From Vanessa cardui (Eukaryota > Arthropoda > Insecta > Lepidoptera > Nymphalidae): a stretch of DNA of 64,000 nt. Every line of letters begins with the position of its first letter. Positions within the stretch are counted from its first letter, which is position 1. Of the stretch, positions 13,011-25,062 are shown one piece after another. The position numbers were made by a program, and so were the translations under genes. Under the pieces are notes generated by a model. The model was not told the origin of the DNA and did no database searches. It worked only from the letters and a program-made list of their open reading frames with translations. The stretch lies in the NCBI RefSeq assembly GCF_905220365.1, contig NC_061154.1, positions 8,990,001 to 9,054,000 on the forward strand. Reading direction: 5' to 3'.

Positions 13011-14817
13011 TTTTCCTTGTGCTATATATAATATTGGTATGATCATTTGGACTTCTATTTACATTTTTGTCACATGAAGATTATTATGCTGCGTCTTTAT
13101 TATAAATCACAAAAGTATTGGTGAGCCAAGCTTAAATTCTTAACATAAGTTCTAAAAATTGTATATAATTTTCCGTTCCGTCGAGAATTATAAACAACAA
13201 CGAAAAAACTATTTAACAGAAAACTCGATTTAAAAATACATAACAATAACAGTAACTACATCTACGACAGTGCAAGACAAATATTAGATTTGGCGTACAA
13301 AATAACATAACAGAATGTATAACAAAAAATATTTTTTTAAAAAAACTAGCTTTCATATTTAAAATTGCGTGTCGATGCTGCCGACGGTTGAAAAGTTCTG
13401 AAGCCAATCCAGGGTTCCGAATCAGGTCACGCTAACCATAAAATGCATTGTCATCGAAAATGAACTAACGTTTAAAATTTCAACTTTAAAGCATAAAAGA
13501 AAGTGATCAAATTCTGGTGGCGAGATTTGATCCACACAAACATTTCACGTCAAATAATAGCGGAAACAATAATTACAAAGAATAAAGGGTCTTTCCCTTA
13601 TAAGTGCTTTCCTTAAGTACCTATTAGCTTAATGAATATGTTATATTTCTCGAGCTAATTTATAATACTAGATATAGTCAAGTAAATTAAAACAAAGGTA
13701 GGTACTTTGTATACTATAATTGACAACACTAAAACTTAAATTTGAACGGATTTTAGTTAAATACAATTATATATGTATGTTTTACATACTGCCTGGAAGT
13801 AAATAAGTTTTAAGCCCACGTTTTTATTATATGTATGATATGTCGGGTAAATCGGATCGGAGTCTATTAGATTAATAATTAATTATAGTAAATTTATTTT
13901 AATCGAAGTGAGTAAAATCGATTAATAGAGAGACTCCTTGATATTTAATAGAAAAAAAAAATGCGTGAATGATCTTTTCTTTAATTTCGAAAATATGTTT
14001 AATAACAAAAAATAAATAAAAAAATCGCCTCTCTAAATTAAGCCAAAGGAAAATAGTTTAACACTATCGAATTACGTTTACGTAACGTATTTTAAAACTA
14101 CTAGGTGTGTACATTTCAGGCAAATGATCCAATTTGGCCAATAGCATTATAGTTTTCGTTTAAAAAAATAGCATACTATAATCGTACGACAGAAAATACT
14201 CTTTTCTAATAAACAACATATTTTCTTTTATCTGTGGTCAATTACGATGGATACGAGTTGCGTAATCACAATTTTTTTTTATAAACTTTTATATTTCTAT
14301 TTTTTTAAAAAAATACCTTTATAATGACTATACATATGTTTATATAAATATATCGAAAACCTTATGTAAATTTATATTAATGATCTATTCCATCAAACAA
14401 ATACAATCACATAATACAAATAAAATATGTTATAAGACGTCAGTAAGCAAATATTTGTACGTCACTAGTTCGTAATAATTAATTAATTCCGGTGTTGTAT
14501 AGTAAACACAAATATCTATTGTTACAAGTGAAATCCCCCAAAGTCGCCACTCCCTTCTCCACTTCTCTCCGCTGTGTCTGTTGCTATGTATCTATAATCT
14601 TCTTAGTTCCTAAGCTACAGAGTGGATTATCTGATCTCATCAACAGACCGCTCGAAGCATGAGTAAGGCGTTAATTAATATTTCTAAATCTGCTAATTTT
14701 GATATTAAATTAGGTAAATAAAGGTATACATACAATTTTTTGTAATCATATTGATACAATAATATTCATATATGAATGAGACGCGGAGACGAGTTGAAAC
14801 CTGCCCCGGATTTTTCT

Positions 14818-14965
14818 CGTTTCTTTACTATATATATCCATATATTCTACACAAAAACCTTCCTTTCGAATCACTATATCTATTAAAAAAACCGCATCGT
14901 TGCGTAGGGACAGAAGGCGGTAAGCGACTTTGCTTTAAGATTAATACATAGTAATGTAAATGAGA
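14818..14965 (-). repeat. Helitron-like relic in KLF intron
   Basis: 'cacaaaaaccttcctttcga', 'aaaaccgcatcgttgcgtag' and 'gggacagaaggcggtaagcg' match the central and 5' parts of the Helitron-like family at 48216-48467 and 52929-53406, in inverse orientation. The CTAG end is missing. Confidence 0.5.
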
Positions 14966-15147
14966 AATGTGAATGAGATGCATTTATGAATTTGCAATTC
15001 CGTCTCTCTCTAACAATCGTCTAACAATCATCGTACTTATACTAAAAAATTACGCCTATTAACTTTTTTTTATAAGAGATGATTTAATTATAATGATCGT
15101 TCAATGTAAACGCCATGCTTATAATAAAATTGTATGATGATGTCCAG

Positions 15148-15312
15148 ATGAGCCGCCGAGTCCGGCGCCTGTTCGCCGTCACGTGCCACGTCACCACCCT
15201 CACCCGCACGCCACCGATCCCAGGCGTCGCGTGCACAGATGCGAATTCCCAGCTTGTGATAAGGTCTACACCAAGAGTTCGCATCTCAAAGCGCACAAAC
15301 GAACACACACAG
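15148..15312 (+). CDS. KLF6/7 (luna) coding exon: linker and zinc finger 1
   Basis: Follows acceptor CAG at 15145-15147 and ends before GTATGT. Joined to the phase-1 upstream exon, it reads DEPPSPAPVRRH, a His/Pro/Arg-rich linker, then the first C2H2 finger: RCEFPACDKVYTKSSHLKAH followed by KRTHTG. Spacing is C-x4-C-x12-H-x3-H, as in finger 1 of all KLFs, and DKVYTKSSHLKAH is the diagnostic KLF/Sp sequence. The exon ends after the first base of the glycine of the HTGEKP linker, so it needs an exon beginning GA, which is what 16278 supplies. Two other frames are also open across this exon because it is GC-rich; neither continues in frame into the adjacent exons. Confidence 0.92.
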
Positions 15313-16277
15313 GTATGTGAACCAATAACTTAAAGACAATTAAGAATTTGTATTTCAATTAAATGAATTAAGTCCATTTTGTTTTCCATCTCTTTCTATT
15401 CTATCATCAGTACTTGATGCAACAATTGAAAGGTTTTTACAGCTACATTTATTTTTCGAATATCCTCCTAAAAACTTGATGGTCATATTGTGTTCTACGT
15501 GTATGCCATCCTCGTAATATTTACTTCGAAGTCTGCTAAAAAACGATCAATAGACTTCGTCGTTGGCCCTCCTATTTCGTTCTCCCTATTTTTCAAATCA
15601 AAGAAAATAGAAAATCGTAAATAAAAAACTATAATGTTGCCCGTGAGCAATATTTTGGAGAAAGATTATTTCGTATTACTTGGACGAGATAAACGTAGTC
15701 AACAATCATGGTTTTCGTTTAGTAAAATAAAAACATACATATAAGTTATTTTCTCTGAATAGTTCACTTTAAATGTGATGTCTCCTTTCTTCAAACTTAT
15801 AGAATATGTTGTTTCACCAATCAGCATTCTAATAGAAGTAACCTTACACTTTGTGATTAGTGTTTATATCGGGCGCGTTTACGACCTCTTTTAAAGTCTT
15901 CACCCAGTTTTACTGTTACACAACATGGATGATATACCTCAGCGATTCGCATTAATTTATTAATTTAAGTATTTCACTTGAATATAAATTTTTTTTAAGC
16001 TTTATCAAGATTTTTATCATAAATCGAACATTCGTACATCATATCACATCAACCATCTTATTGTAAGCTGATTAAAAAGTTAAGCATTCTTGCCACCATT
16101 CCACGCGGTCAAGATTTATACAGTAACTAGTTTTAGTTCATATTTGTATATATATATTTAAGCATTTAATGTTGTTAATTCTTATGTTAATAATAGAATA
16201 GTGTACATTATCTAACATTTATTACATTAAAAAGTTTAAACCATCAAATTATATGATTTTTTTTTCTTTAATTTCAG
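15313..16277 (+). other. Intron of KLF gene between fingers 1 and 2
   Basis: GT at 15313, AG at 16276-16277, 965 bp. The intron splits the zinc-finger array at the HTGEKP linker. It carries a young LINE tail at 16084-16194 close to the acceptor. Otherwise AT-rich with nothing recognised. Confidence 0.85.
16084..16194 (+). mobile_element. LINE 3' tail in KLF last intron
   Basis: Matches the 3' end of the LINE copy at 24607-24886, from 'gcattcttgccaccattcca' to 'cttatgttaata'. The only difference I see is one TA unit in the TA-rich stretch. It contains the last codons and stop of the ORF2 tail and the short 3' UTR. Strongly 5'-truncated and apparently recent. It ends about 80 bp before the acceptor of the last KLF exon. 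Confidence 0.75.
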
Positions 16278-16453
16278 GAGAGAAGCCGTATAAATGTTCT
16301 TGGGAAGGGTGTGAATGGCGGTTCGCGCGATCCGACGAGCTGACTAGACATTATCGTAAACACACAGGAGCGAAACCATTCCGCTGCCGCCACTGCGAGC
16401 GCTGCTTTTCACGCTCCGATCATTTAGCGCTTCATGCAAAACGTCATGCGTAG
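16278..16453 (+). CDS. KLF6/7 (luna) last coding exon: zinc fingers 2 and 3, stop
   Basis: Begins after acceptor TTTCAG. Completes the HTGEKP linker and encodes finger 2 (YKCSWEGCEWRFARSDELTRH, C-x4-C-x12-H-x3-H) and finger 3 (FRCRHCERCFSRSDHLALH, C-x2-C-x12-H-x3-H), separated by HTGAKPF, and ends AKRHA then TAG at 16451-16453. Finger 2 is nearly residue-for-residue that of vertebrate KLF6/7. The helices (RSDELTR, RSDHLAL) are those that read GC/GT-box DNA in this family (established knowledge). Ending within a few residues after finger 3 is normal for KLFs. The three visible exons together encode 176 residues. Vertebrate KLF6/7 are about 280-300 residues and fly luna is longer, so the linker here is short even allowing for the missing N-terminal exon. 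Confidence 0.95.
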
Positions 16454-17630
16454 CCCGAGAATCAAACACCCACTCCCAGGAAACGAGGCAGTAATCGGAA
16501 CAAACGACCCGAAAAACTGCCTAAAGATGGGAATGTACACTAGACTGTGATCGTGTACACGCAGGTGCGCGCCTCTTATTTAAATATGTGTGATTCCGTT
16601 TGTAGATTTCGTGCGTTGTGATCTCACGGCGGAGGAGCGTGGGGATCGCGCGCGGCGTTCGTTTCCGCTTCGTGTCGTTGTGTTGCGAGGCGCGCGCCTG
16701 GGGAGTGGGTGTTCGCAAAGCGTTGCAAGCCAAAGAATATGTCGCTACGGATGTAGCCGAGTCAACACTCATTGCACCTAATGCTTTAACGTTATTTTTA
16801 TTTCATTATTTTAATCGACGATAAATTTTTAAAATCTCTTTAATGTTTCGGCCTCTATCGTTGCGGTTCTTTGTTGCAATAAGAGAACGATTTATATTTG
16901 CCGTTGTTTATTATGTAAAAGATTTTTTCTAAGCTTTGTGTACAGAGAGGTTTTTTTATGTCGGCCGGTCGCAAAGCGGCCGCTTGTCGATAGTTGTGCC
17001 ATCGTTCGCGGAGCAAGCGGGCGCGGCGTTCCCGCGCGTCTTTCCGTCAACCTGCATTTGATAACATGTGACATAATTATTATTTATTGATTTGCGGGAT
17101 GTTCGGCAGATATTCCCACCGACGCCTAGCACAACCTTTTGTTAGTTGTAAGCTTAGTAGGATGTGCGTCGCGCGTTACCTGATGTTACGTCAATTTCTC
17201 GAGACAGTTACTGTGGACAATGTTATGCAACTAATCAAATGCAACAATTGTTAATTAGGCGATCGATGGTTAAGTTTTACATAGCGTCGCTGTTGTTTTA
17301 GTTGAACCCGATTGTGCTGATTTATTACGTCCAAGAGCGATTGTTTCTAGAGATTGACTTATTTTAATTTTATATGATGTTTATTTTTAAGATGTTCATA
17401 CATTGCGATATATTTACTTTAAGCTTTCTCTTTTACTCTCTCATTCCGTTCGTTTAAGCTGTATTGTGCTGCGTCTTGGCATCGTCGGTGCCGCCAGATA
17501 ACGTTCTCTGCGTTGATGTTTTGCAAAATCCGACGCACCGCCCTTACACACGTAGTATTAGTTATAAAATGATTTAAAATATTATTTTCCGAGGTCTCGC
17601 TAAGTGTGTAGAGGTGTCATTGATGTTTGA

Positions 17631-17636
17631 AATAAA
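17631..17636 (+). terminator. Candidate proximal poly(A) signal
   Basis: AATAAA about 1.2 kb after the KLF stop codon, at the end of the GC-rich part, in 'ttgaaataaacaag'. Plausible proximal cleavage signal; other AATAAA at 18281 and 18885 are equally possible. Confidence 0.35.
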
Positions 17637-20600
17637 CAAGTTGATTCTAAAACACAGTCGCTATTTTTAGTGATGTAAGCCATTTGTCGGCGGCGTGGTT
17701 ATCCCGGTCGAGTTCTTGATACTTTGAATGTTATGTGTTGACTCGAAGTTATTATTTTATCAGTTGATTAATCACTGACGTTATTGACACTCTATTACCC
17801 AATTCTGATTCGTTTGATTGGTTGAAACGTTCAAATTATATGATTTAGACGATCGTTCGAGTTTGAGAATTTTCGAAATTTTTAATATTAAGCGATTATT
17901 ATATGAGCTTACATAATTTTGACGTTAAGATTTCGGATCTCTTAAGTTATTACATATCATTTAAAAGCTATGAAATATAAATTTAAAATAAAAAAAATAA
18001 ATTATTAAATTTAATGCTTTTGTCGTTAGTAAATTATTTGTTGTTATAAGACTTTCGTTGTGATTTATAAGTAAATCATTTTGGTTAGTAAATTCTAGAA
18101 AAAACAGTTTTCGTGGCAAAATATATAAACATTCGTTAGACAATCGTGTAATCTCGACAGTTTGTTTTTAAATGATTATTTACAGATAACAACTGTATTA
18201 TTAAAATTATAGATAATAAATACCGTTAATTTAAAGAAAAGACGAGGAATCGAACGCTATAAAACCTTATTGCTGGCAAGAATAAATATGTAATGACGAG
18301 ACGATCGTGAAATCGTTGTTAGTAAAGATATTATTAAATGAAATTCGATAAACAAAGTGAAGTTTCACTTCGTATTTGTTAACTACGACGTTTGGGATTA
18401 GTAACACAGCATGCATTCGGTGCATCTAACGCCATCTATCGGCGGGTAGCGAAATCATTCCGTATAGTTAGTACGGGAGCGCTGTTACGTTAAAAATAAC
18501 ATGACCTTACAAAATGTTAATTTCACAAAAAAATGTATTCTTAGCAATAACATAACCGAAGGTTGCATTTAAAAAATAATAAAAGGATGACATTTTGATC
18601 GCAATATCATTTTCAAAACTGAAAATTACAGGAATATTTTCTTTCTAATGCATACTACTTACACAGAGCATCGGTCGGATATATAAAAATAACATTTTTT
18701 ATATACTATATTTATTACTATTTAAAATCTTGTAACGTTTTGTTGGCGCAAAAATATTGCCAGATAAAATACTTTGCTTCAAGCTTTTTCAACATTTCAT
18801 TTTGAATAGAATTCGGAAATAAAAAAAACGAATAACTTTAAATCTATTGAATTATTAAAAAATTATTATGTTAGTAATTTATTGAATAAAGTCAAATAAA
18901 TCATCACCTACCATTACGTTTTAGAATAAGTACTTAGACATTCGAAATATTTTTGTCAGAATTAATTATGACCATTTCTCTAGCTCTTAATTACCGACTT
19001 TTGGGGATGAAGTATATTTTTTTTTTTTAAATATAACGATCACCGCATTATAATAACGTAAAATAAATATAATCGGGCTGTGGTAATTTATCTAGAACAT
19101 CATGATAGTATTATAAAAAATATATATATTTAATTTCGATATTTTTATTTTCCACCGGGTATCCTTTTTGGGATGCGCTTAAGTAATTCGTAAAACTGTA
19201 AGTACAACGACTGCAGAAAACTACTGCCATAATTATAATATCCGATAAGTAACCATTTGTGAGCAGATTAAATTGTAATTTTTGTAACATTCGCTGAATC
19301 GTTATTTGTGTAATGAAACTGGTTCTACGAGGAAAACATCCCGGGGGCCAATCATGTAGTCTTCCCGAATTGAGATATGTGATTTTTTACATCAGCGCGA
19401 TCTCAGGGATTGTGTATATTATAGAACATTTTTCGATTTAATGTTTTACACATTGTAACGGAAAACTGCTCTATATCCAACTAGCTGCCAAAAGCACAAT
19501 TTAGAAGATTTTATACGATATAAAATATTACGATAAATTAGCTTCTTTAAAATAATAGTATTAACTGAGAGCTATTGTCGTCTAATTAAAAAAAAAAAAA
19601 AAAACAATAAGGTATAGCAATATAATATTTGCAAGAAGCAATCGGTATAGAAAAGGTTGTAGAAAATTAATCGCGTATGTATTTCAATTTTCTTTACATT
19701 ATTTTGTCGGAATTTCATTCGTTTACTCACTTACAGTGCATTGTTTTATTATGGTAGTCGTGTACTGTCACAGTACATGCTAGGCTTGTAATGAGCGCGA
19801 GTGTGGCAACACTGAACGTAAAATCGTACGAATGTTGCCAAAATTGAACACTTCACTACACATTGTCTACGAAAAATATTTCAACCTTAACATTCTCTTA
19901 TGAACCTCTCATTATCTTTAAAATTCATATTAAGCTGTGTTATACATAAATATAAAAAAAAAAATCAATTTCAGAAATGGTAAATTATTGTAGTGTATTG
20001 CGAATCGAATTTAAAAGTATATTACATTGTAATATCTCCTTAGCGCTTTAAGTTACTATCAATTTTATTTTATGCTAACATTTTTCTTTCTAAATAAATC
20101 ATAGTCTTTTTGGATATTTTTAATATTATATATTAAATTATAAATCAATGTGTGGATGTTTTAAATAAAACTATAAAATAATAATTTTATTATAAGAAAT
20201 ATATTAAAAAATGTGATTCATAAGTTTATTCAATCCTAGTGACATACCTATTATAATGTAATGTGTCATAGTATTGTGTATCTGGATGTTTGTGGTAAAG
20301 TTATACCTGGTAATAATAGTGCTATACGGCAAGTTCTAGATGTGATTAGATATAAAATATTTATTAATTAATATTATGCACTATGGCTGGATATTGCATA
20401 TGTTTAGATGTGTAGAAAAATATATATTATGTATTGAAATGTGGACTTTATGTGGTTTAAGTACCAACAACTAAAGTAAATATACAACTAATTATAGCGA
20501 ATTTTTAAATGAAAAGTTGCGGCTGTGTATTTCTGAATCAACCTGTAGTTAGGTCTTTCATAATAATCAAAGTATCAACCTACTGATAAATAGAAGCACG

Positions 20601-22168
20601 TTATTAATATTTTTAAACTAAACAGACACAGGTACGTTACTTGTGATCCGCCTTTTGGAGAAATATTTCTTAAATTCATTTATTTCCAAACCATTTTTGG
20701 TTACACGAAGATTTTTTTTTGTTTCTTTCAGATAAATATGTATTTTTCTATAAGCATACTGTTTATTGATGTCTATTTATAATTCATTCAAATAAATGTA
20801 ATGTTCATGTTAGGTCTGTCAATGCAGTACATTTGATTTGAAACAGCCAATTGCGAAAAGTCTGGAGACCTATAACTGTCGACAGTTTTGACAGTTGAAT
20901 TGTTATTGGCTGTCGCTCATCAAATATATATTGTCTATTGTATTAATATAAGGTTAGGAATATTACCACAGGACATAAGTCTGCAATAGCAATGGTATAT
21001 AAAACAGATCTTTACTAATTGTATTTTATTCCAAAGACAAAATATGAATACGTCATTATTGAGGTATTATTAGGTATAATCATATTTTCATTGTTTTTGG
21101 TAAATATATACATAATGTAAACTGTTAAGACGATAAATTAAGATGTGTGTGGATTCGAATGTTAAATTAATTCAGTAAATGTGTTAGTGAATCTAAATAT
21201 TTCTCAATATCAATACTTATCAATAATAATATTATTATAACAGATAAGCTATTCTTAACTGTTGTCAGACAACTTGATTATTCGTGTTAAGTGTACCCGA
21301 AAATAAATCCTTTACACTTATCTCACTTAGCCTATGCATGCATAGAACGATCGTTGCATATTTAAATCAATCAATTTATATAATCTGGTGTTTAGCTGGT
21401 AAATTAATAGTTTTAAAATATATAGTCAGTGTGTTATTATATTTTCACGCGTAAACATTTCTCTGGCGTTACTTTCAACTTTAATGGATTTCATTTGAAG
21501 AAATCCAACAGCGGTCTGCGTAATTTCGATACCATTACATTCCAGTGCTTCTTAAATCGGTAGGTTTATGCTATAATTTGTTTAGATGAAGGTATTCAAC
21601 TATTAAAATTGCTACAGGTTTTAGACAACGTATTAAATCGACAGAACTGTCAATGATGAAAATTTCACGTGAACAAGATCTTAAAATTATTGTTAGATGT
21701 TTTTCTAGAGATATAGCATTCGTAAGGTTAGGGACTGACATTATGCATTTTGAATGTTTTTTAAGCTTTTCTAATACTCTTTTCAGTATTAATTGAAAAT
21801 TTAAATTCAATCATTACTTTTGTGTAATTTAAAAAAAAAATAATTGGAGTTTATTGTTATTTGCATTTACATTTCGAAATTTTATTATTAAATATTATGA
21901 TATATATATATATATATGTAAAGTTGATGGTTTTGTCTGTTTAAAACTGTCTTCGTGACCAGCTAGAGCTAAATGTTTAAAATCCAGTGCGAATAATTTC
22001 TAGTTAACGTCAACTGCTCGTGCAGTGTAAATTTGTTTAAATGTGACCGTGAAATCATCACAATTAACATAATATATAATATTTATTTTTATTTTAAAGG
22101 TCGCTGTAATGTGCAATACATTTCAAATATGCGTTGCGAAAATTATGTGAAATTATTTTTTAGGATAT

Positions 22169-22279
22169 GTTCCATTAATATTAACAGTTTGCTGTGAGAA
22201 ATCAACTAAGCTTTAAAGTAATAAAATACCTCAATGAAATGTTGATTTTGAACAAGCAAACTGTTAATATTCATCGAAC
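22169..22279 (+). ncRNA. Hairpin with 25-nt arms, candidate structured RNA
   Basis: Arms at 22169-22193 and 22255-22279 pair at 23 of 25 positions; the core 'aatattaacagtttgct' is perfect. A second inner pairing (aaatcaac with gttgattt) extends the stem toward the loop. In transcript orientation this gives a pre-miRNA-sized foldback of about 110 nt. I recognise no known miRNA, so this is only a candidate. Confidence 0.3.
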
Positions 22280-22533
22280 GGTCCAATGTTGGTATTTCTT
22301 GTAGTTTTTAAAAGCAGGCTTTCATAACTCATTAGCCGTGCTCTTGTACATACCTAAATACATTTAATATAGTTATGACTAATCATATACCTATTTACAA
22401 CTATGAAATAATAATACATAATTATAATGTGGGTATTATTATTTACGTTTCTTTTTCTGATATGAGTTTACTGAATGTGTACTGTGACCCCGTCGCGGGG
22501 AGACGAGTTATGTAGTATATTGCATTTTATATT

Positions 22534-22539
22534 AATAAA
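22534..22539 (+). terminator. Candidate distal poly(A) signal
   Basis: AATAAA followed within about 10-25 nt by 'tatgtggttgtggatgtt', a GT-rich downstream element. The combination is typical of an animal cleavage site. It marks the right limit of the transposon-poor block. Confidence 0.4.
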
Positions 22540-22560
22540 TTTTCTTATATGTGGTTGTGG

Positions 22561-24600
22561 ATGTTTCTTTTCTTACACACACAGATAAAGCACATCTATT
22601 GAATTTTAATGATTCGATAATAACAATCCCGTTATTCAAACATTTATAGCAAATAAATCAATAAAGCGTAATAGAGTCACAACATCAATGAGATTCGAGG
22701 TGATCTCTGTTACCTGAAATAAACGTTTGCTGAGAAGTAGCAAAACAAACCGCTTCACATATGAGCACTTCACAATAGTTACAGTCGCACTCGTAATATA
22801 AATCAACCAGATTCATTCACTACGTGCGGCGACTAAACAGACGTTAGCCTATACCTCATCGATCCACGCAGGTCTTGTATTTTTTTTTATTACCGACTAT
22901 AAATAATGCATTCAATCAAGAACTGCAGTTTTATAATCTGTTTCGATATCTACAGTTTGATAACATGAAATTGAGGTTATAATGACATTGACATACATAA
23001 AAACTAAAATGAAATTGTAACAATTTTGATATCTTAGAAAGTTAGAATGCGATTTTGTTTTTAGTAATTTATTTTTTGATTTAAATTTGGAACTGGGCAT
23101 GTTAAGGCATCACCGCCTTTCTCACGGAGATGTTTGTTTACACGTCAAGTGACAAGGCTCAGCTTTATTTGTCTATGGAGCGTGTTTAGGGTAGCGTGAC
23201 AAGGTGTGACACCAAATTTGATGACTATATGGTGATCCAGGTGTTTCGGGATGCCTTTGTGAAATATAATTTCTAGAGAATGAAGTTGACATTGGGCCAT
23301 ATTGTATGATATACTTCAAGAAAATTGCAACTATTAAAAAAAAGTATTTGATTAGTTACGTAAATTACTAATATTTTAAACATAAATTTATCAATAAAAT
23401 TAGACACATGAGTTTAAAAGCAATTACAAATGTTTCGCCACATCATTTTATCAAAGATTTCTTTTTTTATTATCTCTCTGTAATTTTTAAATATCAATAA
23501 ATAACAAAGAATTGGCAAATATACCTTTAGATATCTCTAATAATTCACAATGATAGTAATGGCAACCTAGAAAACAAGGTAACGTGTAGTAACTGGCCTA
23601 ACAGCTATTCAGGGCCGGATTACAATGCCGAGATTCCTAGGAAATGCAGGACCTTTCAACCTTTTCTTATTTTTGTAATATACCACAATGGAATATTATT
23701 CATACTCTCTGTGTAGTTACTTACGAAGTCTTTTACTATATTTATTACTTACTTGGCAGCAGTGGCGGCGTAAGGCGTGCCTCGCGGTGCAAAGGGCCTT
23801 GCGCCCGAAATTTGAAAAAGTACAAAATAACATTGGGATCAGAGTACTGTAAAAAAATGGGCCTCACTAACTGTATCTTGCCTGCTTGGCAGGACTATAT
23901 TAAAGGTGTCTGGGTACTCAATCGCTCATCAGCTATTACCTATTGTTTGTTCCGGTTCGAAGTTATATCCTATATTAAAGATACGAAGATGCAAACGATA
24001 TAAATCAATTAATTTTTAAAGTCTTATTTCACAATTTTGGCCTATGGTGACAATAGTATGGGGACAATCCGACCCTGTTTGTACGTAAAGTAAATTTTGA
24101 CGTCATCTATGGATATTCGGAGGAAATACGTTTCCGATGCCATCCACATTTAGTTCACCTGAATTTTCAGTAGATGCCGTTTCCTCTATTGAATAGACTC
24201 GAACTCTTCGTTCATCTCCCTTGCAGAGTACAGAGGGCACTAGTTGTTTCAAATAGCTATGTAAACATCCTTACGATCTCTTATTGATATTTAAATTTTA
24301 TTGCATAGTATTGAATAAAATATATTAATTTCTAGTTTGAAATAGTTTATATATTCAGCATAATGTTATAAAATAATTAAAAAGATAATACTACAAAAAT
24401 ACAGTTACAGGATTTCTTGTTTGTCTGTGTCTTCATACGAGACAAACTTGGAAACAAATAAAAGTATCGAGTGTTTCATGAGGATGGTGTTGCGTGGATT
24501 AACTGAAATATGAGGATAATTGTTGAAATGTGAGAAAAACAGCTGAGTGTGATCTTTATGTTGTGTAGAAATAGATACCTATATATTATACCTATTTATA
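22561..24600. other. Intergenic, little recognised
   Basis: AT-rich with a GC-richer patch at 23105-23290. Near 23609 and 23763 there are 'cagggccggatt' and 'cagtggcggcgt' motifs resembling hAT-type terminal repeats, but I could not pair them into an element. A 119-codon open frame at 23644-24003 spans these motifs and shows no recognisable domain; I do not call it a gene. Confidence 0.4.
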
Positions 24601-24606
24601 TATATT

Positions 24607-24886
24607 GCTGTCGAAACGCTTGGCCCTTGGAGTAGTGGTGCAAAAAGCTTCATCAAAAGTATAACACCTCGCCTCATTGCCTCCACTGGTGACAGGAGGG
24701 CTGGTTCGTTTTTTGCCCAGAGGATCGGAATTGCGATTCAACGGGGAAATGCTGCTAGCATTCTTGCCACCATTCCACGCGGTCAAGATTTATACAGTAA
24801 CTAGTTTTAGTTCATATTTGTATATATATATATTTAAGCATTTAATGTTGTTAATTCTTATGTTAATAAAGATTGTTATTTATAGA
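24607..24886 (+). mobile_element. LINE 3' end (ORF2 C-terminus, GIAIQRGNAAS type)
   Basis: An open frame of 66 codons (24607-24804) begins mid-protein at AVETLGPWSSGAKSFI and includes ITPRLIASTGDRRAGSFF and QRIGIAIQRGNAASILATIP. It ends in TAG. A short 3' UTR with a TA-rich run and 'ttaataaa' follows. This C-terminal segment belongs to a non-LTR retrotransposon reverse-transcriptase ORF found in invertebrates; the clade is not fixed here. The open reading frame suggests recent insertion with 5' truncation. Copies: 16084-16194, 29600-29822, 61777-61950, relic 6060-6135. Confidence 0.75.
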
Positions 24887-25014
24887 TATAAACGTTTTAT
24901 GTATTCAATACTAATCCATTGAACATTTTTTTAGTTTTATCCACATAATTTAGCATTGCTTAATACTTAGTACATATGTATACCAGAAGCTTGAAATTTT
25001 CACGCCTCTGTTAT

Positions 25015-25062
25015 AGCAGATGTCCATGAATGGTGGTAGTCACTTTCCATCAAGCGAACCTC
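25015..25062 (+). repeat. LINE 3' UTR scrap
   Basis: 'gcagatgtccatgaatggtg' and 'gtagtcactttccatcaagc' match the 3' UTR of the LINE at 49445-49680. It directly abuts the SINE at 25063. Confidence 0.6.

Larger units (their letters stand above)
12704..15147 (+). other. Intron of KLF gene
   Basis: Bounded by GT at 12704 and CAG at 15145-15147, about 2.4 kb. It contains a degraded SINE-like copy (12826-13010) and a Helitron-like relic (14818-14965). I see no further exon, but the linker between the ERYL segment and the fingers is short for the family, so an undetected or alternatively used exon is possible. Confidence 0.75.
16454..22560 (+). other. Candidate long 3' UTR of the KLF gene
   Basis: The first 1.2 kb is unusually GC-rich for this window. 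The remainder is AT-rich with no open frame I can support. In contrast to almost every other 6-kb stretch here, I recognise no SINE, LINE, LTR or Helitron copy in it. It ends near AATAAA at 22534 followed by a GT-rich element. It also holds a 25-nt inverted repeat (22169-22279), a GC hairpin 'ccccgtcgcgggg' near 22487, and a Pumilio-type TGTACATA at 22345-22352, which could be chance. Whether it is one transcript is inference. Confidence 0.45.

Noticed and set aside
15084..15308. 74-codon - strand and 72-codon + strand frames over KLF finger 1
   Set aside because: Neither is the finger frame; the correct frame joins both neighbouring exons.
16521..16824. Open frames of 63-83 codons just after the KLF stop
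   Set aside because: The region is GC-rich so stops are rare; no motif seen and it lies in the probable 3' UTR.
23644..24003. 119-codon open frame
   Set aside because: Starts in AT-rich DNA and crosses hAT-like terminal motifs; no domain recognised, so kept only as a remark in the intergenic entry.
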